A stretch of DNA of 64,000 nt from Simiduia curdlanivorans (GCF_030409605.1 NZ_JAUFQG010000004.1:1552501-1616500), one strand, 5' to 3'. Positions 18,567 through 27,612 are shown, counted from the stretch's first letter. Translations and numbers: made by a program. The notes: a model not told the origin generated them from the sequence alone.

Positions 18567-20144
18567 ATGAGCCAGCATCAGGCTGCAATCGCCAAACGCC
18601 GCACCTTCGCCATTATTTCTCACCCGGATGCGGGTAAGACCACCGTCACCGAAAAACTTTTGTTGTTAGGCCAGTTAATTCAGCTGGCTGGTTCAGTTAA
18701 GGGCAAGCGCGGGCCACATGCGCGCTCAGATTGGATGGCGATGGAGCAAGAGCGAGGCATTTCGGTGACCTCCTCGGTGATGCAGTTTCCCTACCATGAT
18801 CGCGTGGTTAATTTACTGGATACGCCCGGCCACGAAGATTTCTCTGAAGATACCTACCGCGTATTAACCGCGGTGGATTCCGCGCTGATGGTAATTGATG
18901 GCGCCAAAGGTGTAGAAGATCGCACCGTTAAATTGATGAATGTGTGTCGCCTGCGCGATACCCCCATTCTGTCTTTCATTAATAAACTGGATCGCGATAT
19001 TCGCGACCCCGTTGAAGTAATGGATGAGATTGAGGAAGTATTGAACATCGCCGCAGCGCCAATTAACTGGCCGCTGGGCTCTGGCTCCTTATTTCGGGGT
19101 ATCTATAATTTGTATACCGATACCATCACCGTGTTTGAAAACGGCTTTGGTCACACCTTGCACGACTTTCGCGAAATCAAAGGCTTGGCCAGCGATGAGG
19201 CAACGGCTTTGCTGGGGGACGAAGCCGATGCTATACGCGATGAAATTGAGCTAGTGCGCGGCGCTACCCACGTGTTTGATCGGGACGCCTATCTTGCCGG
19301 CAAACAAACACCGGTATTTTTTGGCACCGCCTTATCTAACTTCGGCGTGAAAGAAATGTTAGATGGCTTCGTGGAGTATGCACCAGCACCCCAGTCGCGC
19401 GAAGCCGAGCCGCGCACTGTTGAAGCCAGTGAAGAAACGTTTTCAGGCTTTGTTTTTAAAATTCAAGCTAATATGGACCCGAAGCACCGAGACCGTATTG
19501 CGTTCATGCGCGTGTGTTCTGGTGCTTACAGCAAAGGCATGAAAATGCGCCATGTGCGCATCGGTAAAGATGTGAAAATTGCCGATGCGGTAACCTTCTT
19601 GGCCGGTGACCGCGAACAGGTGGTCGAGGCCCTAGCGGGAGACATTATCGGCCTGCACAACCACGGCACGATTCAGATTGGCGATGCTTTCACCGAAGGC
19701 GAAGAGCTAAAGTTTACCGGTATCCCCAACTTTGCGCCGGAATTATTCCGCCGTATTCGTTTAAAGGACCCACTGAAAACCAAACAATTGCAAAAGGGGT
19801 TGCAGCAGCTATCGGAAGAGGGCTCGACCCAGGTGTTTTTCCCCATGGCCAATAACGACTTAATCGTTGGCGCCGTGGGGGTGTTGCAGTTTGAAGTGGT
19901 CGCCTACCGACTCAAAGACGAGTATAAAGTGGACGCGATTTACGAACCCATTAGTGTGAACAGCGCGCGCTGGGTTGATTGTAAAGACGCTAAAAAATTC
20001 GAAGAGTTTAAGCGCAAATGCCACGATAATTTAGCCTTAGACGGTAGCGGCCACTTAACCTATTTGGCACCCACGCGGGTTAATTTATCGCTAGCTGAAG
20101 AGCGCCACCCAGACGTGCGCTTTAGAGCAACGCGGGAACACTAA
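18567..20144 (+). CDS. prfC: Peptide chain release factor 3
   Basis: 525-aa translational GTPase that removes RF1/RF2 from the ribosome after peptide release. G1 is HPDAGKTT, G3 is DTPGHEDFSEDTYR and G4 is NKLDRD. The RF3 signatures ARSDWMAMEQERGISVTSS and the C-terminal LAEERHPDVRFRATREH are clear. ATG at 18567 gives the normal length; an upstream TTG at 18555 is rejected. A single-gene unit on the plus strand, divergent from yiaW. Confidence 0.97.
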   Translation: MSQHQAAIAKRRTFAIISHPDAGKTTVTEKLLLLGQLIQLAGSVKGKRGPHARSDWMAMEQERGISVTSSVMQFPYHDRVVNLLDTPGHEDFSEDTYRVLTAVDSALMVIDGAKGVEDRTVKLMNVCRLRDTPILSFINKLDRDIRDPVEVMDEIEEVLNIAAAPINWPLGSGSLFRGIYNLYTDTITVFENGFGHTLHDFREIKGLASDEATALLGDEADAIRDEIELVRGATHVFDRDAYLAGKQTPVFFGTALSNFGVKEMLDGFVEYAPAPQSREAEPRTVEASEETFSGFVFKIQANMDPKHRDRIAFMRVCSGAYSKGMKMRHVRIGKDVKIADAVTFLAGDREQVVEALAGDIIGLHNHGTIQIGDAFTEGEELKFTGIPNFAPELFRRIRLKDPLKTKQLQKGLQQLSEEGSTQVFFPMANNDLIVGAVGVLQFEVVAYRLKDEYKVDAIYEPISVNSARWVDCKDAKKFEEFKRKCHDNLALDGSGHLTYLAPTRVNLSLAEERHPDVRFRATREH

Positions 20145-20219
20145 TCTTTTCCTTCTTTTCGTTGGTTATCGCTATTAGTGGGTTAGTGGTGTTGGTTAAC
20201 GATGACGAGATCGCGAAGT

Positions 20220-20921
20220 TTAGCAGTTGAAAAGGCGGGCTTGGCTCGCCTTAGCTGCTGTGCAAAGGCCACGGAAAATGTGCCGCTGGCTTTGCTTGTA
20301 AGGCAGGTATTCCGGATGCCACTGAACGCCCAGTACGAATTGATCATTTTCGCCCTTGGCCTCCACCGCCTGCACTAGTTGGTCCTTGTCTCGCGCAACG
20401 ACGGTTAAATTTTTCCCTGGTCTATTAATCGCTTGCTTGTGCAGGCTATTTACCTTGAGCTTGTTACGCTGGGTTAACTTTTCTAGGCGCGAGTCTGTAG
20501 CAATCGTAATGAGTTTCGAGGGCGTGATGTAATTTCTGTTGCTGCTGTGTTGTCGCAGCGGTCGAACATCGGCAATTAAATTCCCACCTTTAGCCACGTT
20601 TAACAGTTGCGCACCGCGGCAAATGCCGAGTATGGGTAGCTTGTGCGCCAGCGCTTGTTTGATTATGTCTAATTCAAAGCTGTCGCGCGCAGGGTCGTAG
20701 GGGTAACCGATAATCGGATCGCCCTGATAGTGGCTCGGTTGGATATCGCTGCCGCCGCCGATGATGACGCCGCTAATCGGAACTTTCGGCGGTTTATTTG
20801 ACGGGCTCATATAGTGCGCCTGCGCTTCTAGCCCGCGCAGAATACAGTAACTTGCCCACCAACCTAATTTTAGCCCGCGATCTGGACCAGTGACCGCAAT
20901 GTGTATCGGCTCTGTGTTCAT
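20220..20921 (-). CDS. Class I glutamine amidotransferase (peptidase C26-like)
   Basis: 233 aa resembling gamma-glutamyl-GABA hydrolase PuuD. The nucleophile Cys is in ILGICRGAQLLNV and the His/Glu of the triad are in GVQWHPEYLP. GGGSDIQPSHYQ resembles the PuuD-like oxyanion region. It starts inside the stop codon of the amidoligase gene (ATGA overlap), so the two are translationally coupled. Paired with an amidoligase it probably hydrolyses or transfers a gamma-glutamyl/amide group of the product the ligase makes. ATG at 20921 is chosen because it forms this overlap. Confidence 0.82.
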   Translation of the reverse strand: MNTEPIHIAVTGPDRGLKLGWWASYCILRGLEAQAHYMSPSNKPPKVPISGVIIGGGSDIQPSHYQGDPIIGYPYDPARDSFELDIIKQALAHKLPILGICRGAQLLNVAKGGNLIADVRPLRQHSSNRNYITPSKLITIATDSRLEKLTQRNKLKVNSLHKQAINRPGKNLTVVARDKDQLVQAVEAKGENDQFVLGVQWHPEYLPYKQSQRHIFRGLCTAAKASQARLFNC

Positions 20922-21907
20922 CGGGCTAATTCCGCGCTGGCCCTTTTCTGCCATTGGTTGTCGACGTGATGGCCAAACCGATTTAATTCTTTACGGTAGG
21001 CGCTGCACATCTGTGTTAGGCGCTTTTCATCCTGCGCCAACCACTCTACCGCTAGCCATTCGTGCCAGGCGATGTGGATGCCCCAGTTAGGATTGTCAAT
21101 GTCTGAGTTGGGTAGGCGAAAATGAAATGTAGGCCGCGACTTAATGCGTGGATCGTTTAGCGACTGCTTAATAAAGTCTTCGTTTAAAAATTGAAATAGA
21201 GGCAGTAAATCCAAGCTTCGATTGCGTGTGGGGTTATGTTCCACATAATCCGCCATCAGCGTTTGAAGGTCCGGCGCATAACTCGCAGCGATTATTTTTA
21301 AAATATAATCCTTATCAAAGTGGCGAATGTGCGGTGTTAGTTGACGGGCAAAATTCGGTCGCTCGCGCGCAACTATTCCGTCGTAGAGGCAACAATAGGC
21401 TTGTAGGTACTGTAAAATAGTCGCGGCGGTTAAATCGGGGAGGTCGGGATTTAAGTGCATGCCAAAAGCATACTGCGCGGCTTTGCGTGTACCCAAGGCT
21501 CCTTGATGGCGTAGGTCAATAACCAAATCATTGATTTGATCTAGCTGGGATACAGGTATTGGCGGGCTAACGAGTTCCCAAGGTACCCAGTTTTCGGCTA
21601 AATCTTTAACAATAGTATTGGCGTCTTCGAGCGGCCAAGGTAAGTCTGCATCATCAGCTAGTTTGTAGGCCTTTTTAACGGTTCTGGAATCCAGCTCAAC
21701 TTTAAAATTACCCAGTTGAGAGTCTAATAATGCGTATTCTAGCGGCCCGTTCAACGCCTCATCGCCACCGAAGTGGCGCTTAATGGCTGCAATGATTTGT
21801 TTTGGCGCGAGGCCCGCCATTTCAATTTCTATACCGACTTGCCGCTCTTGGCTGCAGTGGTTTAATCGTTTGGGTGGAATTTCACAGTGCTTGTTTAAGG
21901 TGTTCAT
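20918..21907 (-). CDS. Putative amidoligase (COOH-NH2 ligase, glutamine-synthetase fold)
   Basis: 329 aa of the amidoligase_2 family. The N-terminal VGIEIEMAGL is the metal-binding ExE strand that opens the family. A basic/aromatic region and a later FGMHLNPDLPDL segment with the conserved His fit the glutamine-synthetase-like fold. These enzymes are predicted to join a carboxylate and an amine with ATP. This subgroup occurs with class I amidotransferases, as here, and has been proposed to make or modify small peptides or polyamine-type compounds. The start at 21907 has AGGA 7 nt upstream; an upstream ATG at 22006 would run back through Dps-coding sequence. Confidence 0.75.
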   Translation of the reverse strand: MNTLNKHCEIPPKRLNHCSQERQVGIEIEMAGLAPKQIIAAIKRHFGGDEALNGPLEYALLDSQLGNFKVELDSRTVKKAYKLADDADLPWPLEDANTIVKDLAENWVPWELVSPPIPVSQLDQINDLVIDLRHQGALGTRKAAQYAFGMHLNPDLPDLTAATILQYLQAYCCLYDGIVARERPNFARQLTPHIRHFDKDYILKIIAASYAPDLQTLMADYVEHNPTRNRSLDLLPLFQFLNEDFIKQSLNDPRIKSRPTFHFRLPNSDIDNPNWGIHIAWHEWLAVEWLAQDEKRLTQMCSAYRKELNRFGHHVDNQWQKRASAELAR

Positions 21908-21969
21908 AGCTATTCCTGAAACTGATCGGTCGGTAGAGTATTCGTAAACGGTGGCTGGGTGAGTAGCTC

Positions 21970-22005
21970 GATACTTTTTAGCTAGATACTTTTTAGCTAG
22001 ATACA
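21970..22005. repeat. Direct repeat at the dps 3' end
   Basis: Two to two and a half copies of a 16-bp unit (actttttagctagat) overlap the end of the Dps gene and the gap before the amidoligase. It is a local duplication next to the stop codon and is probably neutral. Confidence 0.6.
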
Positions 22006-22502
22006 ATGGCTCTTAACATCCAGGCATTTTCTTCGTGCTGGCCAATGCGATCGGTTAATAAATCGGCGGTTTTGACATCTTCTATTTCTTCGGCGGCAGC
22101 CACTGCAACGCGTAGGCTTCGTGCGCAGCGCTCGTTGTCATCAGCCAATTGATTAATCATATTTTCCGCGCTGGGTGTTCCCGACTCCTCAATAATATCG
22201 GTCAGCTCGGCAAACTTGGTTAAGCTACCTGGTGCGACAAATCCCAGTGCGCGAATCCGCTCGGCGATCACGTCGATGGCGTCGGTTAGATCCCGGTATT
22301 GTTCCTCAGTTAGTTTGTGCAAACTGTAAAAAAGTGGGCCCATTACATTCCAGTGAAAATTTAATGTTTTCACGTTGAGTAAAAATGTATCGGCCAACGC
22401 TTTGGAAAGAAATGTCGCTAACTCACTTCTGTCGGCGCGATTTATGCCGTTCTCTGTAAGTTGCTCTTTGGGTTTGCTGCTTAATACTGTTGCGGTATTC
22501 AT
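21993..22502 (-). CDS. dps: Dps family ferritin-like protein
   Basis: 169 aa, the size of Dps. The ferroxidase ligands are visible in NFHWNVMGPLFYSLHKL and DAIDVIAERIRALG. The protein forms a dodecamer that stores iron and protects DNA from hydrogen peroxide. The RBS AAGGAG lies 5 nt before the ATG. It is preceded by a BON-domain gene and a strong hairpin and followed by the amidoligase on the same strand. Such Dps-BON groupings suggest a stress-induced unit. Confidence 0.92.
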   Translation of the reverse strand: MNTATVLSSKPKEQLTENGINRADRSELATFLSKALADTFLLNVKTLNFHWNVMGPLFYSLHKLTEEQYRDLTDAIDVIAERIRALGFVAPGSLTKFAELTDIIEESGTPSAENMINQLADDNERCARSLRVAVAAAEEIEDVKTADLLTDRIGQHEENAWMLRAIVSS

Positions 22503-22553
22503 ACCTACTCCTTGAACGTTGAAACTGGTTTGTCATTAATGGCTATTCGGGGT

Positions 22554-22586
22554 AACTAGCACCGCCGTATTTAGGCGGTGCTAGTT
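22554..22586 (-). terminator. Strong hairpin between BON gene and dps
   Basis: A perfect 13-bp stem (aactagcaccgcc / ggcggtgctagtt) with a 7-nt loop just after the BON gene stop. There is no T-run on the minus strand, so it may be an intercistronic stabilising hairpin or an attenuator rather than a full terminator. Confidence 0.65.
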
Positions 22587-22591
22587 AGGTC

Positions 22592-23146
22592 TTAACTTGC
22601 TATTTGTAAGTTGTTGATGACCTTTTCCACATCTGATGTGTTTTCTGCAATGGCTTGTGCAAGTTCTCGCTCTGCGCTAGACGACACGGTGCCAGATAAA
22701 ATGACGGCACCTTGATTCACTTCTACTTCAATGCTAGTTCCTGACACCTCTGTGTCCATTAACAGTCGCGCTTTCACGAGCGACTCGGTTTTGGTGTTCT
22801 GCATTTCATCCAAAATGGCATCGGTAGCATAGGTGTCTGGCGCCACCTTGAGTTGGTTGTTAACACTCGTAACGCCTTCAACACTGAGTACTAGTTCTTC
22901 GGCTAAGTGTTTATGAATTTCGCTATCGACATTACCGCGCAGGGTGACTTCACCATTTTTTACCAGTGTGTCGATAGTGAAATTATTGAGATTGGGGCTT
23001 AGCAATAATGTGGCTTCGGATTTTCCGTCGAGCCAGGCATCGTTAATCGACTGGTTTTTCCAATCTGATTCGTTGTCAGCCAGTGTATGGGCGCTCGCCG
23101 CCAATAAAAATGCTGAAGCGAGAAATTTTGCCTTTGGATAGTTCAT
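22592..23146 (-). CDS. Secreted BON-domain protein (OsmY-like)
   Basis: 184 aa with a signal peptide (AKFLASAFLLAASAHTLA, cut before DNESD) and two BON domains, about residues 50-110 (LVKNGEVTLRGNVDSE) and 120-184 (EVNQGAVILSGTVSSS). BON proteins bind membranes or lipids and are made under osmotic or stationary stress. The start at 23146 is supported by AAGGAG 7 nt upstream; the longer reading adds a basic stretch ahead of the signal peptide. The periplasmic location is inferred from the leader. Confidence 0.85.
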   Translation of the reverse strand: MNYPKAKFLASAFLLAASAHTLADNESDWKNQSINDAWLDGKSEATLLLSPNLNNFTIDTLVKNGEVTLRGNVDSEIHKHLAEELVLSVEGVTSVNNQLKVAPDTYATDAILDEMQNTKTESLVKARLLMDTEVSGTSIEVEVNQGAVILSGTVSSSAERELAQAIAENTSDVEKVINNLQIAS

Positions 23147-23865
23147 AGGATGACTCCTTGTGTATAAGGTTCGACGTTTATGCTTTGCGTTCAATTACTT
23201 AAGTAGCAAGCGATGTGCCAGTGCTTTAATTGCCTGGTTTGTGGGCTGAATCAGTGGTTTTTGCGCGGAGTAGGGAGTGATAGTTGAAAAATTTTCATTG
23301 CTTTTTGTAAGTTTTACCAAGCCACTGGCAGCTCATTTTGGCGTCACCTAGTTCGATCGTCGCGAATTTTTCTAATAGTAGATGGTCGAAAATCTTTTAT
23401 ACGGGTGCTAACTGGCGCAGTTGGCGCCAATTGTAATTTTTGGCTGATTAAAATCTTAAGCGCAAAAATGCAGCGCCTGTCTCTGCGGCTTCTCAATGTC
23501 TAGAATTGAAAAATTGAATCGCGCTTCGGCGCTTTGGGTGCGAATTGTGGGTATTTATCACTGGTGCGAGACTAGTGCGTGCTAAGGGGTAGGCTAAGGT
23601 TGCGGTTATTTGGCCATACTAAAGGCGCCTTTTAGGGGCGAATCTAGGGGCGCATCGAGCCTATGGCAATTGAGATTACCCGAGCTGGAAACAGAGCTAA
23701 CGCGCGGTGCAGCTGTGGGTTAGCGTTAAAACCCCCGGTGGCAGGTTAGAGATGCGCCGATTGGATGACTGATACTTAGGTAGGCACTGGCCGAACAGGC
23801 AGGTGCTAAACACCCTCAAAAGTACTAAAATCTCGAGCTGACTGTTAATAGACTAAAATAACACT
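23147..23865. other. Long intergenic region, no gene seen
   Basis: About 720 bp between the divergent BON and acyltransferase genes. No ORF with a recognisable product, tRNA or terminator is visible. Short inverted repeats occur (for example gctaac...gttagc around 23697-23726), so a small RNA cannot be excluded. It must contain the two divergent promoters. Confidence 0.5.
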
Positions 23866-24456
23866 ATGTCCGTCGTTCCCCATCTTCCAGAAAATGCACC
23901 TGCATTAGGTAATTCCCTCTCCAAGGCTCTCGGGCGTTTCATACTCCGTGTGTTGGGCTGGAGGCTAGAGGGCGACTTGCCCAATGAGAAGAAGTTGATG
24001 GTGGCGCTCGCGCCGCACACGTCCAACTGGGATTTTGTGGTGGCTATGCCGATCATTATGGCGCTGGGGATTAAGGTTTCTTACTTGATGAAAAAAGAGG
24101 CCTTCATTTGGCCTTTCAGCATTCTTTTTCGTTGGTGGGGCGGTATCCCGCTAGACCGCGGTGCCTCGGGAGAGGTGGTTAACCAAGTGGCGCAATGGTA
24201 TGCCGATCACGATGCGGTATGGGTCGCCATCACCCCGGAGGGCACCCGTAAAAAAGTCGGCCAGTATAAAACCGGTTTCGTGCGCATTGCGCACGCGGCC
24301 GGCGTTCCGATTGTGACCATCGCTTGGGACTTTCCCTCGAAATCCATGGTGGTCGATCGCGTCTGGACGACCACAGGCAATCATGAAGCTGATGCTGCCC
24401 TGATTCGCGCGCATATTAATAGTCACTATCGTGGCGCAGCGCCACAATTGCAGTAG
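23866..24456 (+). CDS. PlsC-type lysophospholipid acyltransferase (copy 1)
   Basis: 196 aa. The acyltransferase motifs are APHTSNWDFV (HxxxxD) near residue 45 and TPEGTRKK near 125. It is shorter than PlsC of E. coli and has one hydrophobic segment, so it is probably membrane-associated. These enzymes attach an acyl chain to a lysophospholipid or a related acceptor. The next gene, 9 bp downstream, encodes a clear paralogue with the same motifs, so the pair arose by tandem duplication. Confidence 0.88.
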   Translation: MSVVPHLPENAPALGNSLSKALGRFILRVLGWRLEGDLPNEKKLMVALAPHTSNWDFVVAMPIIMALGIKVSYLMKKEAFIWPFSILFRWWGGIPLDRGASGEVVNQVAQWYADHDAVWVAITPEGTRKKVGQYKTGFVRIAHAAGVPIVTIAWDFPSKSMVVDRVWTTTGNHEADAALIRAHINSHYRGAAPQLQ

Positions 24457-24465
24457 GCCAACGCC

Positions 24466-25065
24466 ATGACACAAGTGCCCGTTGTCCCCAAAACCCCAGC
24501 TGCATGGCCAAAACTTGGTAATGCTTTCACCCGGTGGCTTGGCCGCAATGGTCTGCGGGTGATGGGTTGGCGTTGTATCGGCCATATTCCGGAAACCGGT
24601 AAGTTGGTGGTGGTTGGCGGCCCGCACACGTCCAACTGGGACTTCGTTATTGCGATGTTTACGATTATGGCCTTGGGCGTGAAGGTGTCTTGGCTGGCAA
24701 AAGATTCTATATTTCGTTGGCCGGTAAAAGGCCTGTGGTTGAAGCTCGGCGGTATTCCGGTTGATCGCGCTTCTGCCAGCGGCATGGTGGGGCAGGCCAT
24801 CGAAAGTTTACAGCAAAATAGCGCGCAAATTGTCTGTTTGATGCCGGAGGGCACACGCTCGAAAGTCGATAAATGGCGCACCGGTTTTTTGCATATTGCC
24901 AAGGGCGCACAGGTGCCCATTTTCATGGTGGGAATGGACTACCCTTCTAAGACAGTCACCTTTGGTAATATTTTTACTGTGGGTGATGATCTCGATGCCG
25001 ACCTTGAAAAGGTAAAGCTGTTCGTACGCAGCTTTCGCGCTAAGAGACCTGCATTCCAATCATAA
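24466..25065 (+). CDS. PlsC-type lysophospholipid acyltransferase (copy 2)
   Basis: 199-aa paralogue of the preceding gene. HTSNWDFVIAM and MPEGTRSKVDKWRTGF are the catalytic motifs; the layout GGIPVDRASASG and the FPS/YPSK region are shared with copy 1. Both copies keep the His-Asp pair, so neither appears inactive. The two enzymes may differ in acceptor or acyl-chain preference, which cannot be told from sequence. It lies 22 bp before the TauE-type permease gene. Confidence 0.88.
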   Translation: MTQVPVVPKTPAAWPKLGNAFTRWLGRNGLRVMGWRCIGHIPETGKLVVVGGPHTSNWDFVIAMFTIMALGVKVSWLAKDSIFRWPVKGLWLKLGGIPVDRASASGMVGQAIESLQQNSAQIVCLMPEGTRSKVDKWRTGFLHIAKGAQVPIFMVGMDYPSKTVTFGNIFTVGDDLDADLEKVKLFVRSFRAKRPAFQS

Positions 25066-25087
25066 GGCGTAGGCACAGGAGTTAAGT

Positions 25088-25840
25088 TTGGATTGGCCCC
25101 TGTGGATCTACCTGCTACTTTCTTGTACCGCTTTCGTGGCTGGATTCGTCTCTTCCATCGCCGGTGCCGGCGGCATGATCGTTTTGCCCGTGTTGCTATG
25201 GGCGGGTGTGCCGCCGTTGAACGCTTTGGCGGTCAACAAGTTTCAGAGTGTGTTTGGCACCCTTAGCTCGACCATTAATTTTTTTAGTAAAGGCCATCTG
25301 GATTTCAAATCCAACAAACTGGGTTTGCTCTGCGCTTTCGTCGCGGCGTTGCTTGGAACTTGGTTGATTCAACGAATATCGAACAATGTGTTGATGTCTC
25401 TGCTACCGTGGATGCTGCTTCTTCTCGCGGTTTACTTTGCCTTTTCACCGGATATTTCCGATGAGCCTAAGCCGGCGCGTTTATCGAATGAGGTTTTTAA
25501 TCTAACGGTGGGCAGCGGTTTGGGTTTGTACGGCGGTTTTTTTGGCCCAGGCATGGGGTCCTTTTATGCGGCCGCGTTTGTTCGCCTGCGCGGTCTTCCC
25601 ATGAGGATGGCGACGGCGCAAACAAAACCTTTCGTGCTGGTCGTCAACACCACCTCTATGTTGGTGTTCATCGTAGCCGGCTATCAATGGTGGGATCTAG
25701 CGGTGCTAATGGCGGTTATGCAGTTTATTGGCGCCAGAATAGGCTCAAACATGGTGATTCAACGCGGTGTAAAACTTATTAAGCCGCTGCTCATCATCGT
25801 CACTTTTTTGCTTGCCATTAAGTTGCTGTGGGCGGCATAA
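25088..25840 (+). CDS. TauE/SafE family anion permease
   Basis: 250 aa with about eight membrane helices. The N-terminal FVAGFVSSIAGAGGMIVLPVLLWAGVPP is the classic first TauE/SafE repeat, and LGLYGGFFGPGMGSFY is the second. Family members export sulfite, sulfoacetate or other organosulfur anions. No sulfur genes are adjacent, so the substrate is open. The TTG start at 25088 is supported by AGGAG 7 nt upstream. It abuts the following small gene (no gap). Confidence 0.88.
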   Translation: MDWPLWIYLLLSCTAFVAGFVSSIAGAGGMIVLPVLLWAGVPPLNALAVNKFQSVFGTLSSTINFFSKGHLDFKSNKLGLLCAFVAALLGTWLIQRISNNVLMSLLPWMLLLLAVYFAFSPDISDEPKPARLSNEVFNLTVGSGLGLYGGFFGPGMGSFYAAAFVRLRGLPMRMATAQTKPFVLVVNTTSMLVFIVAGYQWWDLAVLMAVMQFIGARIGSNMVIQRGVKLIKPLLIIVTFLLAIKLLWAA

Positions 25841-26182
25841 ATGTTGTTAACTTTTTTTATCAGTCTGCTTCTCTTTGGCCTAGTGATTGTTGCTTCACTG
25901 ACCTATTTACGGCCAACTTATCGGGTGAACGCCAGTCAACTTATTGTGTTGTTCGATCAGGTGTTGGCCGGGCGCGCTAGCACGCAGGATTGGTTGGTGT
26001 TTACTGCAATGCCGATTAGATATGATCCTGATTTGGAGGCTATTCGGCTCCAATGCTTGGTGCTCGAGCAGGCGCATTTTCTTGGCGATGCATCGCGCTT
26101 TTTGTTTGATAGTACGGGCCTTGAGGCAATAGCGCACATACGGCAAGGGTTGATGGAGCGACAAGGCGGCGGGCACTTGTGA
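25841..26182 (+). CDS. Small membrane-anchored hypothetical protein
   Basis: 113 aa, not recognised. One N-terminal membrane helix (LLTFFISLLLFGLVIVASLT, residues 2-21) is followed by a soluble part of mixed helix, including YDPDLEAIRLQCLVLEQAHF. Its ATG follows the TauE stop directly, so it is in the same operon. It may be a membrane-tethered accessory protein; no function is proposed. Confidence 0.7.
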   Translation: MLLTFFISLLLFGLVIVASLTYLRPTYRVNASQLIVLFDQVLAGRASTQDWLVFTAMPIRYDPDLEAIRLQCLVLEQAHFLGDASRFLFDSTGLEAIAHIRQGLMERQGGGHL

Positions 26183-26237
26183 CCTGTGGTATAAGGTGGT
26201 TCAATCACCGAATTAAAATTGCTCAAAGGAATGCGCT

Positions 26238-27308
26238 ATGAATGACTCCCAATCTCGCCCGGTACTCCTTTTTATGATGGGGCTTGCGGCCTTCGTTGTG
26301 GTGGTTGCCGGAATGCGGGCTGCAGAAACCCTGCTGGTACCTTTCCTCTTGTCGCTGTTTATCGCGGTAATTTGCTCGCCGCCGCTACTTTGGATGAAAA
26401 AACGCGGTGTTCCGAATGCTATCGCGGTGCTGTTAATCATCGCGATTATTGTCTTGCTGGGCGCACTCATTGGTGCGGTTGTAGGCGCATCTATTACCTC
26501 TTTCAAAGCGGATTTGCCGCAATATCAGCAGCGCCTGCAAGAAATGAGTGGCGGTTTTCGCACTTGGTTGGAGCACCGAGGCGTGGTCATCGATCGCGCC
26601 TTTTGGGCCGATAATGTTAAGCCCTCCGTTGCCCTGGCGTTTGCTGGCAATACCCTGACGCAGTTGGGCAACCTCATGGCCAACGCGTTTTTAATTTTGC
26701 TCACGGTAATTTTCATTCTGGGCGAAGAGATGCGTTTTTCCGAGCGTCTGGGCCGGTCCAATCAAAATTTAAAAGCCACTATCGAAGGTATTCACCGCTT
26801 CACAAAGAGTGTGAATCACTACATGGCGCTGAAAAGTGGCCTCAGTTTTGTCACCGGCATTGTGGTGAGCCTGTGGTTGTGGTTTCTTGGGGTTGATTAC
26901 CCGCTGCTGTGGGGCACCATGGCTTTCATTTTAAACTTCGTTCCCAATTTAGGTTCCCTGTTGGCTGCGGTACCGGCGGTCTTGCTGGCACTGGTTCAAT
27001 TGGGTGTGCCTGAGGCCGTTTACACGGGCTTGGGTTACTTAGTGATAAATTTGGTTATCGGCAATGTGGTAGAGCCGCGCATGATGGGTAAAGGCCTGAA
27101 CCTGTCGACCTTAGTGGTGTTTCTATCTTTGGTGTTTTGGGGCTGGGTGTTGGGTCCCGTGGGTATGTTGTTGTCGGTGCCCTTGACGATGACCGTGAAA
27201 ATCGCCTTAGAAAGCTACCCAGGCACCAGTTGGATGGGTATTTTGCTGGGTGATGGTGCCGAGCCCGCTAATGGCGGGGCTGACGTTAAAAGCGATACGC
27301 CGCACTAA
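26238..27308 (+). CDS. AI-2E family transporter (YdiK/PerM-like)
   Basis: 356 aa with seven to eight membrane helices. The C-terminal half (LLWGTMAFILNFVPNLGSLLAAV and VIGNVVEPRMMGKGLNLSTLVVFLSL) carries the family signature. The family name comes from TqsA, but many members act in other roles, such as Na+/H+ exchange, so autoinducer export is not implied. RBS AAAGGA precedes the ATG. The 3' end overlaps the convergent small gene by 23 bp. Confidence 0.88.
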   Translation: MNDSQSRPVLLFMMGLAAFVVVVAGMRAAETLLVPFLLSLFIAVICSPPLLWMKKRGVPNAIAVLLIIAIIVLLGALIGAVVGASITSFKADLPQYQQRLQEMSGGFRTWLEHRGVVIDRAFWADNVKPSVALAFAGNTLTQLGNLMANAFLILLTVIFILGEEMRFSERLGRSNQNLKATIEGIHRFTKSVNHYMALKSGLSFVTGIVVSLWLWFLGVDYPLLWGTMAFILNFVPNLGSLLAAVPAVLLALVQLGVPEAVYTGLGYLVINLVIGNVVEPRMMGKGLNLSTLVVFLSLVFWGWVLGPVGMLLSVPLTMTVKIALESYPGTSWMGILLGDGAEPANGGADVKSDTPH

Positions 27309-27612
27309 GTTCCATGCCATCGTCGGTGGACAATGTTTGTATTTGAAAGCCTCGGCTATAGGTGGGGCGCTCTAGCTGTGAAGTCGATACCGCTTTGTTG
27401 AGCAGTGATTGTATGCCTGAGGATGTTGGCGCGACTTTCTTGGCCTTGGCAAGTTGGGCGTAGTGCTGGAAGTGTATGGCTTGGGTTGTAGCTTGTTCAA
27501 GCGCGCTGTCTTCGCCGGTATAGAAAGTCTGGGAGAAGGTTTCACCAGCAAGGCAAGCGGGGCAAAGCGCGACGGCGGTGAGGGTTAATAGTGCTGCCAA
27601 TGTTGTTTTCAT
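27286..27612 (-). CDS. Small secreted hypothetical protein
   Basis: 108 aa, not recognised. A signal peptide (TTLAALLTLTAVALCPACLA, likely cleaved before GETFSQ) leads into about 85 residues without a known motif, ending in a beta-strand-like tail with aromatic terminus (MELSAAYRF), as seen in outer-membrane proteins. It is convergent with and overlaps the AI-2E gene. It is likely real, given its strong leader, but the function is unknown. Confidence 0.55.
   Translation of the reverse strand: MKTTLAALLTLTAVALCPACLAGETFSQTFYTGEDSALEQATTQAIHFQHYAQLAKAKKVAPTSSGIQSLLNKAVSTSQLERPTYSRGFQIQTLSTDDGMELSAAYRF

Noticed and set aside
23147..23865. A tmRNA, RNase P RNA or tRNA gene in the long gap
   Set aside because: None of the conserved core sequences of these RNAs is present on either strand.
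26238..27308. Quorum-sensing AI-2 exporter
   Set aside because: The AI-2E family name does not predict substrate; no luxS or quorum genes are seen.
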